Of a stretch of DNA of 64,000 nucleotides, positions 35,919 to 54,518 are shown piece after piece. The notes beneath the pieces are model-generated. The model had not been told where the DNA came from. It ran no database searches and saw only the letters and a list, made by a program, of their open reading frames with translations. Both the position numbers and the translations under genes were made by a program. Source of the DNA: Circinella minor (taxonomy: Eukaryota; Mucoromycota; Mucoromycetes; Mucorales; Lichtheimiaceae); contig JAEPRB010000028.1 in the NCBI GenBank assembly GCA_016758965.1, positions 222,838-286,837 on the forward strand, read 5' to 3'. Each line of letters begins with the position of its first letter. Within the stretch, counting starts at the first letter, position 1.

Positions 35919-37328
35919 ATGAAACCATCGCCACTTATTCTTTCTGCTGCTGCTTTAACAATTCTTGCAGCAGCAACAACCACAGGTGCCCCCGCTAATA
36001 TTGATAACAAGCTTACCATTTCAAAGCGTGATTGGAAACAAGTACGAGCTGAACCTGTTCAAGCGAATCATTTTGCTGGTGTTGCTCGTGAATATGTGAA
36101 ACGACGTGGTGATTCTTCTTTGTCTTCCAATAACAGTAATGAAGATGATTCAAGTGAAGATAATAATAATGAAGATAATTCAAGTGAAGACAATAATAAT
36201 GAAGATGATTCAAGTGAAGATAATAATAATGAAGATGATTCAAGTGGAGATAATAGCAATGTATATAATTCAAGTGAAGAAGATAATAGTATTGAAGATG
36301 ATTCAGGTGAAGATAATAGTAATGAAGATGATTCAAGTAAAGATAATAGTAATCAAGATGATTCTTCAAGCAAAGATGAAGACGTTGATGATTCGTCGTC
36401 GTCGTCAGCAAGCAACAAGAATGCTGATACCTCTGAAGACTCTGAACTCTCTGATTCATCTTCTGGTTCCGGCTCTGATTCATATGATGACAAGGACGAT
36501 GAATCTAATGGTTCTTCCTCAGATCAACAAAACGATACGCCGGATTTTTCTGACGATCCTTCAAACAATGATGGCACAGATGACAGTAGTGATGATGTAG
36601 TTACTGCTGCTTCTACTTCTGATGATCAGGCCGATGAATCTGCTGATGAACAACAAGATGGTGAATCTGCCGCTACTGACGATCAATCGTCTTCCTCCGA
36701 TGACACTTCTTCTGCGGATAATCAGGGTACTGGTGCTGACGATGAGTCTTCTACAGATGACCAACAAGATGAAAGCGAGAGTAATGCCTTTGTAGCTGAT
36801 GCTTCTGAATCGGACTCTTCACGTTCTGATTCTGCAGAATCAGCAGAAGACACATCTACAGGTGATACCACAGCAAGTGATGCTGCTACAGCAACCGATG
36901 ATGCCATAACAAGTGATGATGCCACAGCAAGTGATGATGCCACAGCAAGTGATGATGCCACAGCAAGTGATGATGCCACAGCAAGTGATGATGCCACAGC
37001 AAGTGATGATGCCACAGCAAGCGTTGATGCCACAGCAAGTGATTCCGCATTCGGTGCTAGTGGATCTGCAAGTGAATCATTTGCCTCTCCAACAGATACA
37101 AGTTCTTTAACACCTTCGATCCCTATTTCAGGCAACAGCATTAGCAGCAGCAGTGGTTATACGCCTTTACAATCTTCCTCAGATAATGGGCTTTCTCCAT
37201 CATCATCTCTTCTTGGTAATGAACAACCCTCCAACCAACCTCTTCCAGGATCTTCTGCCACTATCCTTGATCCAACAAATCTTTTTGTAGCTCCTGTTTT
37301 CTTATTGATTAGTGCTTTGTTTTTCTAA
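35919..37328 (+). CDS. Secreted, probably GPI-anchored Ser/Asp-rich repeat protein
   Basis: Single exon, 469 residues. The N-terminus MKPSPLILSAAALTILAAAT is a signal peptide ending near TTGAPA; ISKRD and KRRGD could be Kex2 sites. The body is almost entirely Ser, Asp, Glu and Asn: first a block of about eight decapeptide-like NNEDDSSED units (about residues 70-155), then Ser/Asp-rich DNA without clear period, then about seven DDATAS hexapeptides (about 330-375). The C-terminus has a Ser-rich stalk and a hydrophobic tail (NLFVAPVFLLISALFF), typical of GPI attachment. It is probably a heavily O-glycosylated, acidic cell-wall or surface protein. No enzymatic domain is visible. Confidence 0.8.
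   Translation: MKPSPLILSAAALTILAAATTTGAPANIDNKLTISKRDWKQVRAEPVQANHFAGVAREYVKRRGDSSLSSNNSNEDDSSEDNNNEDNSSEDNNNEDDSSEDNNNEDDSSGDNSNVYNSSEEDNSIEDDSGEDNSNEDDSSKDNSNQDDSSSKDEDVDDSSSSSASNKNADTSEDSELSDSSSGSGSDSYDDKDDESNGSSSDQQNDTPDFSDDPSNNDGTDDSSDDVVTAASTSDDQADESADEQQDGESAATDDQSSSSDDTSSADNQGTGADDESSTDDQQDESESNAFVADASESDSSRSDSAESAEDTSTGDTTASDAATATDDAITSDDATASDDATASDDATASDDATASDDATASDDATASVDATASDSAFGASGSASESFASPTDTSSLTPSIPISGNSISSSSGYTPLQSSSDNGLSPSSSLLGNEQPSNQPLPGSSATILDPTNLFVAPVFLLISALFF
36130..36380. repeat. 30-bp coding repeat (NNEDDSSED type)
   Basis: About eight imperfect 30-bp units of GATGATTCAAGTGAAGATAA followed by TAATAATGAA. It is in frame, so copy-number change would keep the protein readable. 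Confidence 0.8.
36904..37037. repeat. 18-bp coding repeat (DDATAS)
   Basis: About seven nearly identical units of GATGATGCCACAGCAAGT in frame. The last copies diverge slightly (GTT for GAT). The high identity suggests recent expansion. Confidence 0.85.
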
Positions 37329-37370
37329 AGTGAAAAAAGAAAAGAAAAGGCTTGATCACTTACTATTATA

Positions 37371-37408
37371 TATATATATATATTATTATTATTATTATTA
37401 TTATTATT
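37371..37408. repeat. (TA)n(TTA)n microsatellite
   Basis: A TA dinucleotide run followed by about nine TTA units, in the short space between the Ser/Asp repeat gene and the pseudouridine synthase gene. Confidence 0.85.
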
Positions 37409-37517
37409 TTTTTGTCTGTGTATGATTTGATTGTTTTATTGTAAACTTTTTTTTCTAATTTCTTCTCTCCTAAAATAAATTTTTTTGATTTATTATAAAC
37501 ACTTAATTTATTTCTAC

Positions 37518-38783
37518 ATGTTGCGCAATTTTTTATCATCCGTTTTTCGACAACAAAAGAGAGGACCTTATGATCATCTTTCACAAAAAGAAATAAAACT
37601 TCAAATAGCTGAATTAGAAGCTGCTAGTCAAAGATTAAAGAAACAAAATGAAGTGACAAAGACCACGAAAACAACAAGACATGAGTCCAAATTGAAAATT
37701 AATCAACAACAAGAACAAAGGATTGCAATCCAAGTAGCTTATTTAGGATGGAATTATTATGGTTTTACCTCTTCCAATACAGAAAATGAAAACAAATTAC
37801 CAACTATTGAAGGGCACTTAATGAAAGCATTACTACAAGCCAAACTCATTCAGGATCCAGCAATGTGTGGTTTTTCACTAAGTGGTAGGACTGATAGACA
37901 TGTTTCTGGTGTAGGCCAAGTTGTTGGACTCAATGTACGCTGTAGTAGTCAGGAACGAAAAAAGGGACAACTGCCTTATCTTCGCATACTTAATAGTATA
38001 TTACCACCAGATATACGTGTATTGGCTTGGACACATGTCTCTCCCCAATTCCATGCTCGATTTGATTGTCGTTCCAGAACATATCATTATTATTTTCCAA
38101 CACAAGACTTATGTATTGAAAGCATGAAAAAAGCTGCGACTTATTTATTGGGGGATCATGATTTTCGAAATTTTTGCAAGTTTAACCCATCCAAAAACCT
38201 GAGTCATTATCGGCGTACGATTCTTTCTGTTGATGTTTCTGTTCTCAGCCAAGGTGGATTTGGACGTATTGAAATTAAAGGTACGGCATTCCTGTGGCAT
38301 CAAGTTCGATATATTGTATCTATTTTGTTATTGGTTGGACAACAATTGGAAAAACCTGAAATTGTTCAATGGCTTTTGGATGTAGATAAAGTACCTAGTA
38401 AGCCAGAATATCCTTTAGCAAGTGGTTTACCTTTACTCTTATATGATTGTGAGTATAATCAAAATGGTTTTAATTGGCATCGAGAACCTGCGGGGCGTAC
38501 AAAAGAACATTTTCAACTGTTATGGAGTGAACAAATGACCAAGGCTTTACTATATCAAAGTTTCGTTAATGCATCAACCAACTTTGGTAGTAATAATATT
38601 CATGATGATGGTGAGAATCGTATGTCCAAAGTGAAACGAATCCAACTTGGTGGACGCAAAGAAATATGGACTACACAATATAAACCATTGATGGATCGGA
38701 GGCGGGATGAACCATATATGTTGAAACAACAAAAATATAATGCCTTGCATAATAAAACACAAAAAGAATTAATAAAAGAATGA
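37518..38783 (+). CDS. tRNA pseudouridine synthase, TruA/Pus3 (Deg1) type
   Basis: Single exon, 421 residues from ATG 37518. The catalytic Asp is in SGRTDRHVSG (about residue 126). Other TruA-family landmarks are VAYLGWNYYGF, PTIEGHLMKALLQ, FHARFDCRSRTYHYYF, GDHDFRNFCKFNP and GTAFLWHQVRYIV. The LxxLGDHDFxNFCK and KFNPSKN pattern favours Pus3/Deg1, which modifies positions 38/39 of tRNA anticodon stems. A Lys/Gln-rich coiled-coil-like extension (about 30-70) precedes the domain, as in Pus3. It is tail-to-tail with the SCaMC gene, 286 bases apart. The exact subfamily is a family-pattern judgement. Confidence 0.93.
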   Translation: MLRNFLSSVFRQQKRGPYDHLSQKEIKLQIAELEAASQRLKKQNEVTKTTKTTRHESKLKINQQQEQRIAIQVAYLGWNYYGFTSSNTENENKLPTIEGHLMKALLQAKLIQDPAMCGFSLSGRTDRHVSGVGQVVGLNVRCSSQERKKGQLPYLRILNSILPPDIRVLAWTHVSPQFHARFDCRSRTYHYYFPTQDLCIESMKKAATYLLGDHDFRNFCKFNPSKNLSHYRRTILSVDVSVLSQGGFGRIEIKGTAFLWHQVRYIVSILLLVGQQLEKPEIVQWLLDVDKVPSKPEYPLASGLPLLLYDCEYNQNGFNWHREPAGRTKEHFQLLWSEQMTKALLYQSFVNASTNFGSNNIHDDGENRMSKVKRIQLGGRKEIWTTQYKPLMDRRRDEPYMLKQQKYNALHNKTQKELIKE

Positions 38784-39069
38784 TCGCGGTGTTAGAAACA
38801 TAAGAAAAAGAAAGTATTAGTGATTAGTGATAGTAATAATAATAGTAATAATAATGTAACAGCGTGTAATTTTTTGTATATGCATGGTTGTAATATAATA
38901 TGTACAGTTTATGTAAGATTTCTAATAGAAGAAGAATAGTAAAGGGATGTAGTGGAGTTCTGGTTGAAAGAGAGGGAGAGAGGGAGAGAGAGATGAAAAG
39001 TAAAAAGCATATGAAAAAAAAAACTACAAAATTATCTAAATCAACAAAAAATAAAAAATCGTGATTAAA

Positions 39070-41075
39070 CTAGCTGATACCCAAAGATCTTTTACTAAAT
39101 TCATATACGGCATAACTTATACTGACGGATGGTACAACCTGTTTTCAAAAAAATAAAAATAGGGGAGACTTAATAAAGATATACTTCATATACTTCATAT
39201 ACTGTTATTAAAAATTGCTTTTTACCTTAAATAACGTTGGTCCAAGACCTTTATAGAAACCTTTTACACCATCAGCTTGGAAAGTCTTTCTAGCTGCATC
39301 CCAAGCAGATGAATAACGATGTGGATGACCGGGGGTACCTTGAGCTTGTAATCTAAGTATTATAATTGTTCTTGTTAATAAATGCATTATACCTAAATAC
39401 ATATAAATTATCTTTCTTTATCTACCTTGTCCGTACGAGATTCAATGGATAAACGGTAGTTGCACCAATAGATCCACTAACCATACCACATGCCCATAAC
39501 ACTAACACGTTTGGTAGTAATTGATTATTATCATTTCTTCGCTTTCCCTCCTGTCCATTCATGTAACGTAAATATGTCACTTTCAGCGTTTCGTATATGC
39601 CTATATATTTGTAAATTTTTGATTTGCATGTTCAGAAGCAATTGAATATGGGTTACCCCAAGGAACAAATTAAAAAAAAAGGGAAAACTTTTTGGTAAAA
39701 ATAATGAAAAAAAAAATACTTACCCATATCTAAGGCCTGATATGGAAACACACCAAACAAACCAAGTGTTAATCCCGGCCAGAAAGCACGAATACCTTGT
39801 GCCTTGTACATTGATTTAACAGTATCCAACACAAACGATCGCCCCTGTGTATTAATGGTGGGCTTTGCTTGATCACCAATTTTAGTTGACATGATACGTG
39901 TTTTAAGTGTTTCCATTGGGTAAATACAAAATTGGGAGCACAGGCCAGCCATACCACCTGCAATGAATCGTGCACCGACAGGGATTGCATTTTTATCTTC
40001 GACACCCGTAAATTGAGCTAACAAAGTTTTTGCTGTTTCAAATACATAAAATTTGATTGCAGATTCTGGAATAATTTTCATGATGTTAAGACCGTTCCCA
40101 ACAAAAAATCCACGAAAACCGCCTTGACCATAAATTGTCCGTACAGCATTAATGATAGATGACTCGGATGCTGCTGCTGTAGTTGGTTGTATCATATGAC
40201 TTGGTTTGAGTGAGATCTGGGTAATCAGGTACACTTTAAGTCGATCAAAGGGTGCGGTGCATGTTCGTGAAACGGCACCTGCAATACCGCCTGCAGCAAG
40301 ATACTTGTAAGCATTCTGTGCAGCTTCATCTGTATGTGAAAATGAAACTTCGGCGTCTTGATTCAATTGTGTAGATGTCTGGTAGTATTGATATATTTCT
40401 GTAATAGTGGTCTCCCGTGGTAATAACTATTATAATATAATATTGTCAGTGTTAACCCCTTGTATTTTTTATTTTTTTTCACCTAAAATGAACAAATTTC
40501 GATCTCTTCTTACCAACAAGAAATCACGCCAATCCCGAAAATCAATATACCCATTTCCCTCTAAAAAAAAAGAAAGAGTTGATCAACTTCGCTTCACATA
40601 TTTAAGTTTCCCCCTTTCCTCATTTCTCCTTTTTGATATCATGTATATTACCTGTATCAATTACTTGAATAAATTCACTTAGCTCATTCTTTGTGACGCG
40701 TATTCCGGCTGCTTTAAGTGCTTTCTCGAGATCGTTTGCACGTAACCGATTATCGCCAGACTGGTTAATCTCTGAAAATAGATCCCATAGTTCCTTCTCC
40801 TTTTCTAGAACATAAGTTCTAAATTCAGAATAATCAATAGCACCATCCCGAGCCGTATCGCATTTGGCCAGTAAATCAGTAGCATAACGTGTATGTGCGG
40901 GCAAATGCGTAAGTTTATGAAACCCACGAAGAATGGCAGCTGCATCAAGATACCCCGTTCCATTGCTATCCAAAGAATCAAATAAACTACGTATACGATT
41001 TTCGCGTTCGGCAACCTTTTCGTCAAAATAAGGATGCTTGTTTAAGACTTGCTCGTTCGAGCTATCTAAACTCAT
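39070..41075 (-). CDS. Calcium-dependent mitochondrial ATP-Mg/Pi carrier (SCaMC/Sal1 type)
   Basis: Six minus-strand exons, 40652-41075, 40514-40560, 39724-40426, 39426-39600, 39226-39352 and 39070-39138, give 514 residues. The N-terminal half has EF-hands: DSNGTGYLD (first), CDTARDGAIDY (second), a degenerate third around INQSGDNRL, and DTEGNGYIDFRD (fourth, spanning the first intron). The linker DFLLLLPRETTITEIYQYY matches SCaMC proteins. Three carrier repeats follow with signatures PFDRLKV, PMETLKT and PLNLVRT. It should exchange ATP-Mg for phosphate across the mitochondrial inner membrane, activated by cytosolic Ca2+. All six exons join in frame, and the 47-nt second exon restores the fourth EF-hand. 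Confidence 0.93.
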
Positions 41076-42059
41076 TTCAGTGTTTTGGTTGGTATATATA
41101 TATATTAAGTAAAGTGTAAAATTAAAACCAAAAGTTTTGAATTAACAAAACCCTCTGGAATAAAAAAAAAAAAAAGAGAGAAGAAAATAAGAGAGTGGGG
41201 AGGTTGTTTATTATTAAAAAGTAAAAATAAGCACGTTCGTGTGTAAGTTAAAGTGAATGGATCGATCGAAATACCAACACAAAATTTTTGTTGCGGGTAC
41301 CAAAATTATTGGCTAGTATTTCATTTTGGTACCTGGTACTTTTATAATGTTATGATGTTTTGAATACTAATTAATACTGTTATGATACTATATTGCTAGA
41401 ATTATTTGGGTATGATCCTGTCAAAGTAACACTATCTGGAATATGACAGCTGACAGGAAATTTCTTTATTGAGTAATTATTGGAGTAACAGTTTACTTTT
41501 TATTGATAAGGAATCACATTATATTGAAATATGATTATTTTTTTCTTTATACATTATATTACCACACTTATAGGGAACACTTTGTAGCTTTTAATACAAA
41601 GTATATAAATAAAATAATATATTGTTATTGTAGCAAAAATGATTGTCTACAGCAATTTGTTTTCTATTATTATCTTTCAAGGTTTTAACATATTACAATA
41701 ATCCCCCCCAAATCTGTCGGAATTAAGTGTCTTGGTGACCGTTGGCTGCGCTTACACAATTAAAGCAATCACAGCTTATCCTTTTTCTCTTTCAAAAAAC
41801 CCTTTTCCTAATTCACTACTTTATATTTTCTTTTTTCACCATAATCTACTCATGGAGTTCTATTAAACAAGTGTCGGTTTTGATCTGTCGCGCTCATCTG
41901 CTCTTACCTTATAAATAAATAAAATCACTAAAGGCAGCTTGTTAACGGCAATTTTTTACTTCCAAAACAAAAGAATCCAACACTTTAAAAAAAAGCATAC
42001 ACACACATATATATATATTCTATACGTGCGTAATTACCTTAAATTTTCGCAAATCAACA
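41076..42059. other. Divergent promoter region between the carrier gene and Gcn2
   Basis: 984 bases, AT-rich. It contains a TATATATATATT run next to the carrier start, a GGTACC-centred inverted repeat at 41296-41333, and a C/T-rich leader before Gcn2. No gene is seen. Confidence 0.55.
41296..41333. repeat. 11-bp perfect inverted repeat GGTACCAAAAT, 16-nt loop
   Basis: GGTACCAAAAT at 41296-41306 pairs exactly with ATTTTGGTACC at 41323-41333. It lies near the middle of the divergent promoter, about 220 bases upstream of the carrier start. It may be a dyad protein-binding site or a remnant of a small element. Confidence 0.6.
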
Positions 42060-48859
<6,800 letters not shown>

Positions 48860-49130
48860 TATTATTTGTAACATATTATTTTTTTTTTGTTTTTATAATT
48901 ATACGTAGAAACAAATAATAAATACACATAAATTTATACATAAACACATACGAAGTCCTAATATGATGTAAACATGAGAATCGGTACCAAGTTGAATTAT
49001 CCGTTGAAGTCAACCACACAATAAGAAAAAAGGATATGCAAATATATTATATTATGATGTTATATAATCTAATTTGTATTGTATTTACTACTTTATTAAT
49101 TAGTAATTTGTGTATACATATGTTAAGTAA

Positions 49131-50716
49131 TCAATCTAAGTTGAGTAAGTAATATGCAGCTTGTACGGCACCAAAAATTAGCTATAAAATTATAAGAGTA
49201 TCAGATCATGGTCATCTAATGTTCACTGTTATTTATAATAAATATTTAACATTTACCGGTTGCCAGACTACTAGATAACGCACACCATCAAGAATATTGA
49301 GATATAGTTGCTGTTGGGTATCCCATCTAATAATAATAATAATAACATTCTTTGAGCGGTGATTCGTTACAGAAGAAATTTCAAAAAATAAAAATAGAAA
49401 ACATACGGATTCTTCTTAAATTGTTTTAGATCCACCTTTTCCTTACTATACATTATACAGATAATAATTTGTTATATACGAGGTGCTAAAAAAACTACTT
49501 TTATATTTGTAAAAAAGAAACAGCAATCTTACCAGTATGGGCAAATGTCTTTTTTCCCAATCAAAACCCATCCTCGAATACACTTTTCATGGAATTTATG
49601 TTTACATGCCAACTGATGAACCTCGTCATCTGTAAATGCTTGTTGGTGAGGGTCCGCTGTCAATGTACCCGCTAAATTTGATGTTCCTTGTCCACAAACA
49701 GCACAGATATCGTCTGTCAGATGCTTTCTTGGAAATCCATCTTTTGAATAATATCCAATTGTTGATGCCATTCGATCGGTACATATTTCCACAAAATCAC
49801 GTCCTAGTACACTGTACAAAATTCAATCCGTGTGAGATGAGTTTCAGGTTTCCGTTATTTTTTCAGTTGACCTAGTAATAATCTTATTTTTACCCAAAAT
49901 ACAGTCCATAACAAAGAAGAAGAACACCTGCTTGCATTAAACCTGGTTCTGCAGAAAATAATGAAGCTAATCCAAAGAAAACAAGAAGGATTAAACCATA
50001 GCCGAGTACTCCAATAACAAATGATCCATTATATACAACTGTATACCATTTATAGACCATTCTTGGTGTCATTGCTCCAAGAGGACTGCGGGATGCTTTA
50101 TAGATGACTAAATTCCACAACAACCGACATATGCGTTAATATAGAATCATCTTGAGGTAACCACGCATTCCGATTCAAAATCTAACAGTAGTATATTATC
50201 GTTCCCTACCGAAACCATTCACCATCGAAAAAAGGGTCCATATAATAAGAAAACGGTACCATCCATCATGAATTCCAAAAAGCACAGGAAAAAAGTATAA
50301 TCCACCGAGACTAACAGCTTGGTATGACCGATAATGTTTTTTTTTCCAATATAAAATCAAGAATTGTGAAGCAAACAATGCAAACAGAAGAATAAATGCC
50401 ATTAATTCATGTCGCTTTTCGTGGCCTATAATGTTATAATGCCAGAAAATTATGAGGTTAATCTTCAAACCATACTGTAACAATAAATGCATATTTAATT
50501 CTACCTTGATGATCAATAAGATATTGTTGATGTTGTTGGTATCTATTGTTTTGTTGTTAGCGTTGTACTTTTTTGTACATGTTAATTATATACTTCGCTT
50601 TTATTCTTCCCTTACTTTACTAATTGATCATCGTTGAGATATCCAATTTGTTCTTCCGTTAGCTGGCCTTTATGCCATGCAGCATTAAACGTTGGATCAT
50701 TATGAAATTCATTCAT
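49131..50716 (-). CDS. RNF121-type multi-span membrane RING E3 ligase
   Basis: Eight minus-strand exons, 50616-50716, 50505-50542, 50210-50425, 49894-50107, 49533-49811, 49407-49445, 49257-49326 and 49131-49181, give 335 residues (human RNF121 has 327). After a short N-terminus comes HEKRHELMAFILLFALFASQ, several hydrophobic spans, the MTPRMVYKWY loop, and the segment RDFVEICTDRMASTIGYYS. The RING follows: CAVCGQ, then ACKHKFHEKCIRGW, then CPYC split by an intron. The tail NPWD, RYLVVWQP and GAVQAAYYLLNLD matches the family. RNF121 proteins sit in the ER/Golgi membrane and ubiquitinate membrane clients in quality control. All junctions keep the frame. Confidence 0.92.
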
Positions 50717-51405
50717 CGAAAGTTGAAGCAAGACAAAGGAAACTAACAAACCCACTTTGGCATTTTCGAACTGCTAATTTATCGCTGAGTTTTTTTTTCT
50801 TTTTTTTTTTTTACCAACCAAGTGGTCTAGCCCCAACAATCAAGACGCATAAACATGACCCAACTAAGCTAGATATACGCGAAGAAATTCAACGTTTAGG
50901 TTTTTACTGTTTATCACTTACAGAAACTACACAATGCTGCTCTTTATTAAGTTATTATAAAGCTAATGATATAGTAGTTGTACATACCCAATAATTATAT
51001 ATATATATATATATATATACACTCAGAGATGGGGGAAATCATGTATTTATTGTTTCGACACGCTTGTATAAAATCAAATAGAGGACACTAGTCTGTGTTG
51101 GTTATCCTTCCTTCTACTTGTGCTAGTAGTTATGGGATGTGAGACGGTTAGAATCACCAGATGGTTGTACACAAATAAGCAAGCAAACAATTAAACATTC
51201 CATAAAACGCGGTTCTAAATTAACTAAACTAGTCTCAATGCATCATATGGGTCTGATTAATTTTATTGTTCTAGCAACTCGCTATTATCTATTGTGCGCA
51301 AATAATACATACACTTTAAATCTAACAAAGTAACCTTATTGCCATTTTTCTTTATTTTTTTCTTTAGATAGAATATCCAACAATTAGCTATATGAGTTAG
51401 TTAAA
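50717..51405. other. Intergenic, no gene seen
   Basis: About 690 bases between the RNF121 start and the end of the Zn2Cys6 gene, both minus strand. It contains a T-rich tract at 50789-50812 and a (TA)n run at about 50997-51020. A 100-codon plus-strand frame here starts within the RNF121 first exon in antisense, includes a poly-Phe run from the T tract, and is not considered real. Confidence 0.55.
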
Positions 51406-53860
51406 CTACACACCATCTGATCTTTTCCTATTATATTTTTCCAAGCGACGATCCAGCTGTGTTATAGACGTTAGAAATATGTCATACAAGAGAGCAACGC
51501 CTGGAAGTGGATATTGTTCATAAATATCCAATGGATAATTTTTGGGATCTTTTAGATAGGATTCCAAACGTGTAGATGACATAGGAACTTGATGGTCGGT
51601 TGGCAAATGTCTGCTAACATCCTTAAAACAGTCATGCAACAGAGTCCTAAGATCCAGCGGAAATTCTATGTTTGAACAGGATGTGAGTTTATCTAAGGCA
51701 TACAGAACTTGCATTAATGCTTCAAATGACACTTTTGGAAAAGAAGAGAAAATTTAAATGTTAGTAAAATTAATATATTATATCAGTATGATTTATTTTC
51801 TTCTATATTTGATACCTACAAGCAGGAATATCAGACTCCTCCCCTAAATTTGCTTTCATTACGTAAAGAAGAACCTTACAAGATGTAATTGCAAGGGATG
51901 CTGCTCTCTCACGAATAAGTCGTAAAACACCAAAAGCTGCAGAATCTTTCTGTAAACGAGGCTGTAAGATCGAAGATGTGACTACAGCCGTCGTCATATG
52001 CAAGGATGCAAACGGAAGCATATTTGTTGTCGAACCATACTTTTCGATAAATTGATAGGCATTCGGTACAAAAGGATCATCACATAAGCGATATTTTTCG
52101 GGAATACTAGCATACCATTCGCGTACTACGGGTTCAAAGCGTAAAATGTCGTTCAAACGCAAACTGCTTGATTTTCCATACACAAGACAGTTTATGCGAC
52201 GCTATATATGCATTTACAAACAAATAATAAATCACAACACGTCACTTTAGTCCAATCCATTGAAGATAGATTTGTGAAGTTATAAAACACGTATAATATA
52301 TTACCATGAGATTCATGTGGTAAGTAGAGCCTGCAAATCGGAAAACATGGTTACACAAAGCTACATATTCTTTTGTTTTTTCAGGTTCATCATCGAGGGT
52401 GGTCAGGTGTATACTTGCTGTGGCAGTGAAATCCACTTTATCCTCCAGTAACATATCGAATGTTTGGTTATATATCTCTAAATACAATCGATGACGTTGG
52501 TATATGACACGTTCAACAGTTTCCATTTTCTCCTTGATATAAAGTATATCCAAGTCCACACATATTAATAATGCGACAGTAGCCAGGCGTCGTGCTTCAA
52601 AGCAGTCCATCACCATTTCCATCAAATATCGCTGTAGCAACGTTGTTGTCATAACGGCCTTCAGTTTACAAGTGGGATCATCAAACATATCGAAAAGCAA
52701 ATCTTTACATTGTGTGTAAAAATAATCAGCAAGATGTCGCTTTTCCATTGGTGTATAACCCAAGTCACCACGAACCGATACAACTGCATCGACACACACC
52801 GCCAGTGATAAAGCATCGGTAAGAGGGTTATCCAGGCTTTCATAGTATTTTCGGAACGTTGGTGCATGGAGTAGACCTGTGATTTCGTTGTATGACATTA
52901 AGTAATGATTGATAAGTTTATCTGCATTCTCTCCATAATCTAATATGGAATTATTATTATTTTCGAAGCCAATAATATTGAATTTCTTGCGTGGTTTCTT
53001 AGAAGTGTTTCGTTGAATAAACTTTTTTGATCCCAGTGCGATGCTGATGGATGAGCTATCGAATTGAATCCATTCTGTCTCAAATACTGCTGTGAATGGA
53101 GAAAGGTATCGTAGTGCTGCCTGAGTATACATCTCCAACTCATCGATCGTGCGAATTGTTGAAAGAAGTCGCATATGACCATTCACTATAGTAAGTTGCC
53201 ATTCTGGTTCTATAAGATTTGGATCATTTTTAATCATTCTCTTATCGTTGCTCCTTTGTATCCCCTCATCGTCATCTATACTGTATGTACTGATAGGAGT
53301 ATCGATGTCAGTCATCCCAGGACTAAGGCTGATGTTGATGCTACAAGGGCTGCTGGTGCTACTATTCCCGTTATTACTGGTAGTAGTCATAGCCGCTGAA
53401 AAAGTTGTTATTTGGTTACCATTACTCGTAGGGAAAGTAGTATACTGTGGTGAAAAATCGACAGCTTCCTGTTCGAATATCGAAGGAGGAAATGTTTGAA
53501 GAGTTGTACGTATAAATGATTGCATTTGTTCCATCTCGGCGTCCACCTTCTTCATATCACCCCACCAATTTTGTACATCATGGTTGCCATCCTGAGAAAC
53601 TGGTTCTCCATGCTCAGTTCCCTCGTAAACATCAATAGAAATACATTCTGTATTATGCTTCACGCAGCGATCGCAAATGTCAGAGTGTTTAAGCCAAACA
53701 CACTTTTTCCTAAGAATTCTGCAAGCTAAGTAGTAATAATAGCTTTGGTCGATCCGAAATCCAGTAACAAAAAATGTTCATAAATTTTTTATTTTTTATT
53801 TTTATTTTTATTTTTTAAAGAAAAAGTTGCTGTACCTGAACAGGGTCTTTCATTCCTCAT
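51406..53860 (-). CDS. Zn2Cys6 fungal transcription factor
   Basis: Four minus-strand exons, 53836-53860, 52305-53725, 51820-52201 and 51406-51731, give about 717 residues. The binuclear cluster is complete, C-x2-C-x6-C-x8-C-x2-C-x6-C, starting at residue 7 (RPCSACRILRKKC, then CDRCVKHNTEC), and is interrupted by the first intron between the first two cysteines. The middle region (NHYLMSYNEITGLLHAPTFRKYYESL, shown here in part: LLHAPTFRKYYE) matches the fungal-specific transcription factor domain, with the usual FxxR-type helices downstream. It should bind CGG-containing DNA as a dimer in the nucleus. It is divergent from the GH36 gene across 658 bases, suggesting but not proving local control. 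The 25-nt first coding exon is inferred from the cluster and frame. Confidence 0.88.
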
Positions 53861-54518
53861 GGTGAAAAAAGTTGGTTTTGATTAACAATAAATAATTGAG
53901 TGGGATAAAACTATTTTATGGTCGTAGCCGGCCAAAATTAGTATTTTGTGTGTGATCACGAGGGGACCTTGAATTTTTTTTTTTTTTTTGGCCTCAAGCA
54001 AATGGAATTTAATAGAAGGTCTGCAGCACATTAGGATGAGTGATAGATAAATAAATGTGCATGTTTATTGATGTTTAAAACAACGGGGCTTATCCCAATT
54101 TATGGTATTCGTCTTATGATATTCAAGTGTGCCAATATTTGTATGCCCGTATAAATATGTTTTACGTTTCAATCTATTAGGAGGTAGAAAATACAAAAGA
54201 GTATAAGCCATTTTATCATCAGGGTTATTGTGAATAGTGAAGTACCATGTATTTTTCTAATGTAAGAGTTGAATAATGGAAAGTGAACACAAGATATAGC
54301 AAAACTATTCAGGTGATACCAACCTTAAACTCCAACCAAAGGACTACATGGCTTGGCATTTATGATGCAAAACTGAAGAGTTTGCTATAATCAGCGGGAA
54401 ATAAATAATGTAAACCTTTTGTTGGATTTTCTCAGCTTTCTGTTTTGTGTGTGTGTGTGTGAGAGAAGCGTGTATCACTACTTCTTTCTCTTAATTTTTT
54501 TTTCTCTTGTCTCGTAAA
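53861..54518. other. Divergent intergenic region between the Zn2Cys6 and GH36 genes
   Basis: 658 bases. A CCGGCC motif near 53926 provides overlapping CCG and CGG triplets, the half-sites used by Zn2Cys6 proteins. A CGGGG occurs near 54083 and a (GT)n run at 54448-54463, close to the GH36 start. No clear paired CGG site is visible and no gene is seen. Confidence 0.45.

Noticed and set aside
36013..36483. Long minus-strand open frame opposite the Ser/Asp repeat gene
   Set aside because: It is the mirror of the in-frame coding repeats (Leu/His/Tyr-rich periodic peptide) and has no start context or domain.
36722..37141. 139-codon minus-strand frame with ASSLAVASSLAVAS repeats
   Set aside because: Produced by the antisense of the DDATAS array; the plus-strand gene has signal and GPI-type ends and explains the region.
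50692..50994. 100-codon plus-strand frame over the RNF121 start
   Set aside because: Antisense to a well-supported exon and contains a poly-Phe run from a T homopolymer.
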